A stretch of DNA of 9,000 nt, from positions 1-9,000 of the forward strand of contig MTNE01000041.1 of NCBI GenBank assembly GCA_002011355.1, written 5' to 3'. A model generated the notes under the pieces. It was not told where the DNA came from. It worked only from the letters and a program-made list of their open reading frames with translations, and did no database searches. The position numbers and the translations under genes were made by a program. The stretch comes from Thermoplasmatales archaeon JdFR-43. Lineage in GTDB: Archaea; Thermoplasmatota; E2; UBA202; JdFR-43. How positions within the stretch are numbered: the stretch's first letter is position 1; the number at the start of each line of letters is the position of its first letter. Shown here piece after piece: positions 6,601 to 9,000 of the stretch.

Positions 6601-8558
6601 AAGCGCTGCATATAACTTGATCCCACATATATGACTCCGCCTGGACCAATGATAGGACCTGAATATAGCGCTCCCCCCTCAATTCGCCACTTCAAGGAAC
6701 CGTCAGAAGGGTTTATGGCATAAGTGTAATAGTCATCTGAAATATAGATAGTCCCATTGGCGTCCACTGTTGGTGAACTGTAAACATTATATTCCACAGT
6801 TTGATGACTGGACCACTTGATGTGACCATCCAATGGATCGATGGCGTAAAGATCATGTGGTTCAGAATCACCGGCCAATACATATATAGTCCCATCTGGG
6901 CCAATGGCCGGAGAAACTCCTCGTTTACTCCCATTCCCACAAGGATTCTCCCATTTTAGGGTCCCATCGGGATTGATTGCATACATGCGATCGCAGCTCT
7001 GAACATAGATGGTTCCATCGTCAGCAATTGTTACTGGGTTGGTAACCCCACCAGTGGTCGGAAATTCCCAGATCAACTGTCCCGATGGTGTATAACAATA
7101 AACCTTCCCTGTCGCAGCACCAAAGAATATACGTTCTTCACCGTCTATAACTGCAATCGCAGGAGATGAGGATTGAACGTGATCTCCTATACGTACAGAC
7201 CACTTAATTTTTCCATTTTGACAATTGAGTGCATAGAAGGTAAACCCTGAACCAATATAAATGGTGCCATCGCTGCCAATAGCCGGAGAGCCGTGGAAAA
7301 TGTCGCCCTCCAAAGGCTCGCTCACCCACCGTAAGGTCCCATCCGGATTAATTGCGTATATTAATCCTGTATCCCAAATCGCGGCATAAAGAGTTCCATC
7401 AGCAGCTACAGCTAAAGAGCTAGCGACGCGTTGTCCTAAATCAAAGAAGGGTTCACCTGCCCCTGTTTCCGGATCAACTCGATATATAACTCCCTCGAAA
7501 TCGGGGATATAAAGAAACCCATCGATCCCAAAAACAGGGGAGGCGTAAAACTGACCTGCGGACCAGTCTGTGGGATATTCCCATTTCTTTCTGGGTCGTG
7601 AAGGACCTATGTAGGGACTTAACCCTTGGTGCTTATTCCCTCTCTGAAACATGGGCCATGGAGTATCCGCAAGAGGTCCCCCACAAACTCCCATCCCATA
7701 TGGTCTCCAATCGGGCCAGAAATCGTTTCCCATTGGATATTGGGTCAAATTGGAATACATAGTCCCATCCGCATTTATCATGCAAATTTCCCAGTTGTCA
7801 TCGTGGAAGGCGTGAAATACAAGCTTTGTTCCGTCAGGAGACCAAGCAACTCCTCCCTCATTGCCCGGAGTAAAGGTTAAACGCGTTTGATTAGTTCCAT
7901 CGGCATTCATTATATATATCTCACTATTGCCATCTCTATCTGAGTCAAAAGCGATTTTCGTTCCATCAGGAGACCAAGCTGGATGGCCGTCGCGTGCTGG
8001 ATTATAAGTCAACCGGGTTTGGTTTGATCCATCCGCATTCATTACATAGATTTCCCAATTGCCATCGCGGTTGGAATAGAAAGCGATTTTTGTTCCGTCA
8101 GGGGACCAAACTGGATCCCGGTCGTCTGCATTATTGTAGGTTAGACGGACTTGATTAGTGCCATCCGCATTCATTACATAGATTTCTTCATTGCCATCGC
8201 GATCTGAAACGAAAACGATCTTCTTCCCATCGGGTGACCAATCAGGAGCCCAGTCATTTCCAGGATTTTGGGTCAAATTTCTTTGCTCTTTACCATTGAT
8301 GTTCATTACGTAAATTTCCCAATTGCCATCACGATCAGATGTAAAAGCAATTTTAGATCCATCTGGCGACCAAGCGGGATACCAATCAACTGCGGAATTA
8401 AAAGTTAAGCGAGTTTGTCCCGACCCATCCGCTTGCATAACATAAATCTCCCTATTGCCAGCCCGATCGGAGTCGAAAACAATCAAACCATTACTGCTCA
8501 ACCCTTTCAGTCCCCAAAATACTACGACAACGACCAACCACAATAGGAGGTGTCGCAT
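3642..8558 (-). CDS. Giant secreted multidomain protein: PD40 and PQQ propellers, Ig/Fn3, DUF11-like, FlgD/T9SS-type C-terminus
   Basis: Predicted 1638 residues. Residues 1-22 are a signal peptide or anchor (MRH, then LLLWLVVVVVFWGL). Residues ~26-288 hold six 44-residue PD40/TolB-like blades (SDRDGN-x-EIYVMNADG ... WSPDGTKIAF). Residues ~300-660 form a PQQ/BamB-like propeller with repeated DGTIY and YAINPDGTL-x-W motifs. Residues ~668-755 are an Ig-like domain (VSPNGGEKWPAGS), and ~758-860 an Fn3-like domain. Residues ~865-1147 are helical, unrecognised, with strongly hydrophobic stretches at ~1073-1147. Residues ~1158-1537 hold DUF11/CARDB-like domains, and ~1540-1638 a FlgD-Ig/T9SS-like sorting domain (GPNPVPPEG, LKIFDVDGALV, GTGLYLYCVE). 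No catalytic residues are evident; a surface-exposed binding or structural role is inferred. ATG 8558 is chosen over ATG 8582 because AGGAGG lies 6 nt upstream. It is first in an operon with the PorV-like gene. Confidence 0.85.
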   Translation of the reverse strand: MRHLLLWLVVVVVFWGLKGLSSNGLIVFDSDRAGNREIYVMQADGSGQTRLTFNSAVDWYPAWSPDGSKIAFTSDRDGNWEIYVMNINGKEQRNLTQNPGNDWAPDWSPDGKKIVFVSDRDGNEEIYVMNADGTNQVRLTYNNADDRDPVWSPDGTKIAFYSNRDGNWEIYVMNADGSNQTRLTYNPARDGHPAWSPDGTKIAFDSDRDGNSEIYIMNADGTNQTRLTFTPGNEGGVAWSPDGTKLVFHAFHDDNWEICMINADGTMYSNLTQYPMGNDFWPDWRPYGMGVCGGPLADTPWPMFQRGNKHQGLSPYIGPSRPRKKWEYPTDWSAGQFYASPVFGIDGFLYIPDFEGVIYRVDPETGAGEPFFDLGQRVASSLAVAADGTLYAAIWDTGLIYAINPDGTLRWVSEPLEGDIFHGSPAIGSDGTIYIGSGFTFYALNCQNGKIKWSVRIGDHVQSSSPAIAVIDGEERIFFGAATGKVYCYTPSGQLIWEFPTTGGVTNPVTIADDGTIYVQSCDRMYAINPDGTLKWENPCGNGSKRGVSPAIGPDGTIYVLAGDSEPHDLYAIDPLDGHIKWSSHQTVEYNVYSSPTVDANGTIYISDDYYTYAINPSDGSLKWRIEGGALYSGPIIGPGGVIYVGSSYMQRLYAFEETKEISRTITVVSPNGGEKWPAGSTQEIKWESQNAGYYVKIEYSTDGGTTWKSIVDSTENDGSYHWTVPNEPSDTCRVKITSVSYPSVYDLSDGDFTIVKAADTTPPALVTDFSASDGENEQSTLTWTNPADPDLAEVIVRRKTNEYPINHTDGILVYQDTSPVPGQVQSYTDTGLTNGTTYYYAIFSRDTAGNWNDTVEPGENADVAWPGCTDLPSSLLSAAARNEALHKLVLDTAAIQVSKRTFDFVANIITNKLLEAVRQFVKSPGLGELPQEIEWFEDFKMGTSIYDISNAIQEIRIVSEDDLLKLWTQKGFVIALKEFAGELPVLVAQSSQDAIKDIFEHFCGMPNMKEIMEKARSVFSSLRNCAGPTGALTSENILKGGQEGISKSFNEEIESVVTLYDEIERLKIGVTCLQISILAGTGTLILVTGGAGAPAALSAAVAGEGMCEAIKLGLTVGQAITLAALWAVSPYFTNTITTIGIITYERAGLTLMGLEEEQLPSLKIVEISSPDLILPGEVKSLKVKVKNTSKTLAARAKLSGKVVYYTYLPAFAIPISVSIPIESPLLEIAPGDVVSVQVPISYPLFLLLLGGFPIGGTISTRINYGWLVPYGASIDVPEQDFGLIRVVANIVKDAKAFVQLKPTAKTLQQSTDQLVTFQVTLTITNCTDAFLEDVMIFDSIPEKLTPINVQFEVQPQFIHSNKFIWNLSLRPHEVKILRYSFTTKAVNPGDVYYLPPAVAEVPILSIKQINEEGTTQTLKSSSVIAMVHNAALSIKGCTIIPDLPVVNQPFRLTVEVENIGRDPITNAQVAATLPDGLICLDDLVKSIDLILPGGTAAVSWVVQPTKTGNFVIEIRAQALFSGGDVQITTLKVLPARVTPQFIKVGPNPVPPEGCIFWLNFPDDVVEATLKIFDVDGALVVSIPLDPAADRYPETGRWVPQDAQGRLLGTGLYLYCVEIKHADGTITYSPVQKMVIRR
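7695..8483 (-). repeat. Six tandem ~132-bp repeats encoding PD40 propeller blades
   Basis: Within the large gene, 44-residue units follow each other without gaps; the first five are strikingly alike (SDRDGN, EIYVMNADG, RLTYN, WSPDGTKIAF) and the sixth is degenerate (AFHDDNWEICMINADG). Nucleotide similarity is also visible between units, for example in the stretches encoding NADG and WSPDG. Six blades equal the usual closed propeller of TolB-like domains, so the array is likely complete. Confidence 0.85.
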
Positions 8559-8572
8559 TATCCACCTCCTAT
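8543..8572 (-). promoter_or_regulatory. Hairpin sequestering the Shine-Dalgarno with the start codon in its loop
   Basis: On the minus strand ATAGGAGGTG (8572-8563) is followed by the 10-nt loop GATAATGCGA and then CACCTCCTAT (8552-8543), a perfect 10-bp inverted repeat. The left arm contains the AGGAGG Shine-Dalgarno (8570-8565) and the loop contains the ATG (8558-8556); the right arm is codons 3-6 of the gene. The mRNA could therefore mask its own ribosome-binding site. This resembles RNA thermometers and hairpins used for translational repression. It also confirms the ATG at 8558 as the start. Confidence 0.75.
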
Positions 8573-8600
8573 AAAAGCTCAAAAAGACTTTTTATTTTTA

Positions 8601-8629
8601 ATTATAAGAGCATTAATGGGGGCATTCAA
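8601..8629 (-). promoter_or_regulatory. Sigma70-type promoter of the large-protein/PorV operon
   Basis: On the minus strand there is a perfect -10 TATAAT (8606-8601), a 17-bp spacer, and -35 TTGAAT (8629-8624, four of six matches). Transcription would start near 8594, giving a leader of ~36 nt. The leader begins with a short A/T palindrome (AAAAAG-T-CTTTTT, 8593-8581) and then enters the hairpin that covers the ribosome-binding site. Confidence 0.75.
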
Positions 8630-8833
8630 GTGCAGCTGGTCCGATTCTCAGTTTCCCAATCACTCCTCAGAGACCGTGGTATCACACGTACCGCTGATTC
8701 ATTTCAACTGTCAATTTTAACCAGCTTTCTCAAAAACTATTTATCAAGCTCAGGTGAAGAAAGGTGGGGTTAAACATAATGCGTAACAAATTTAATTCTC
8801 TCTACTACATTCCAACAAAGGAAAAAAGTAGAG
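8630..8833. other. Intergenic region with no supported gene
   Basis: About 200 bases upstream of the operon promoter contain stops in all frames at short intervals and no convincing ribosome-binding site. The only structure noted is a 7-bp inverted repeat (CTCTACT 8800-8806 with AGTAGAG 8827-8833) just before the GC-rich structured region. Confidence 0.4.
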
Positions 8834-9000
8834 TCCCAGGTAGTGGTGTAAATCTGGCGGCCGCGAGCTGAAGGGCCTTGGGTAACTGAGCCGAGATGTG
8901 AGGGGTTGACCAAGCGGCCACCGGTGGGTTCCTTCTCGGAGTGAATCCAACAAGAAAGGAGGAACTACCACCGGTGACCGACCTAAGGATGGCGCTGTTG
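8834..9000 (+). ncRNA. Start of a structured RNA, possibly the 5' part of a group II intron
   Basis: The composition changes abruptly to GC-rich and non-coding. The longest stem pairs 8919-8936 with 8957-8976: nine base pairs CACCGGTGG/CCACCGGTG, a 2-nt bulge, then GTTCC/GGAAC and four further pairs, with a 20-nt loop. A second stem set is GGCCG(C) (8859-8864) with (G)CGGCC (8914-8919), enclosing CTTGG (8877-8881) with CCAAG (8910-8914). Dense local pairing without a reading frame is typical of ribozymes; the style of the sequence reminds me of group II intron domain I, but I cannot identify the conserved 5' GUGYG or a domain V, which would lie beyond 9000. The plus orientation is a guess. 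Confidence 0.35.

Noticed and set aside
3936..7880. Several 60-136-codon plus-strand frames inside the large minus-strand gene
   Set aside because: All are antisense shadows of the multidomain secreted protein; none shows a domain or start signal.
8559..8582. Upstream ATG at 8582 as start of the large protein
   Set aside because: The Shine-Dalgarno AGGAGG lies downstream of it, 6 nt before ATG 8558, and the signal peptide is cleaner from 8558.

Overview
The window looks like a chromosomal segment of a diderm (Gram-negative-type) bacterium of moderate GC. It shows consensus sigma70-type promoters (TTGACA-N17-TATAAT and close variants), strong Shine-Dalgarno sites, an outer-membrane barrel of the PorV/PorQ/UPF0164 type, and a very large secreted protein ending in a FlgD/T9SS-like sorting-type domain. 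That pairing is common in Bacteroidota-like and deep-branching candidate phyla (WOR-3, Bipolaricaulota and similar). The phylum cannot be fixed from this sequence alone. Lys/Arg/Glu-rich proteins hint weakly at a thermophile.

Left part (1-2639): a partial acidic minus-strand gene with a near-perfect promoter diverges from a plus-strand module that looks phage- or plasmid-derived. The module begins with a winged-helix, replication-initiator-like protein (469-1152). Inside this gene lie two 22-bp iteron-like repeats (plus a third degenerate one), followed directly by an AT-rich stretch. This is the layout of the lambda O gene with its internal origin. A RuvC-fold nuclease (1124-1645) overlaps its 3' end. 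Next comes a strong promoter (1660-1688) that runs within about 60 nt into an intrinsic-terminator hairpin, giving either a short RNA or an attenuated leader. Beyond it are an XRE-family regulator (1792-2067) and, coupled by a 4-bp overlap, a second RuvC-like paralog (2064-2639) that has lost most of its catalytic acidic residues.

Middle (2590-2752): a 146-bp element bounded by 27-nt, almost perfect inverted arms sits between convergent genes and supplies the 3' end of the second RuvC-like gene.

Right part (2753-8629, minus strand): a two-gene operon is read from a promoter at 8601-8629. The first gene encodes a 1638-residue secreted mosaic: six PD40/TolB-like blades, a PQQ-like propeller, Ig and Fn3-like domains, an unrecognised helical region, DUF11/CARDB-like domains and a C-terminal FlgD-like domain. 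The second encodes a PorV-like barrel whose ribosome-binding site begins at the stop codon of the first. The start of the large gene lies in the loop of a perfect 10-bp hairpin that sequesters its Shine-Dalgarno sequence, suggesting translational control.

Far right (8630-9000): no gene is visible. The last ~160 bases are GC-rich, rich in compensating stems, and look like the beginning of a structured RNA, possibly the 5' part of a group II intron that continues beyond the window.
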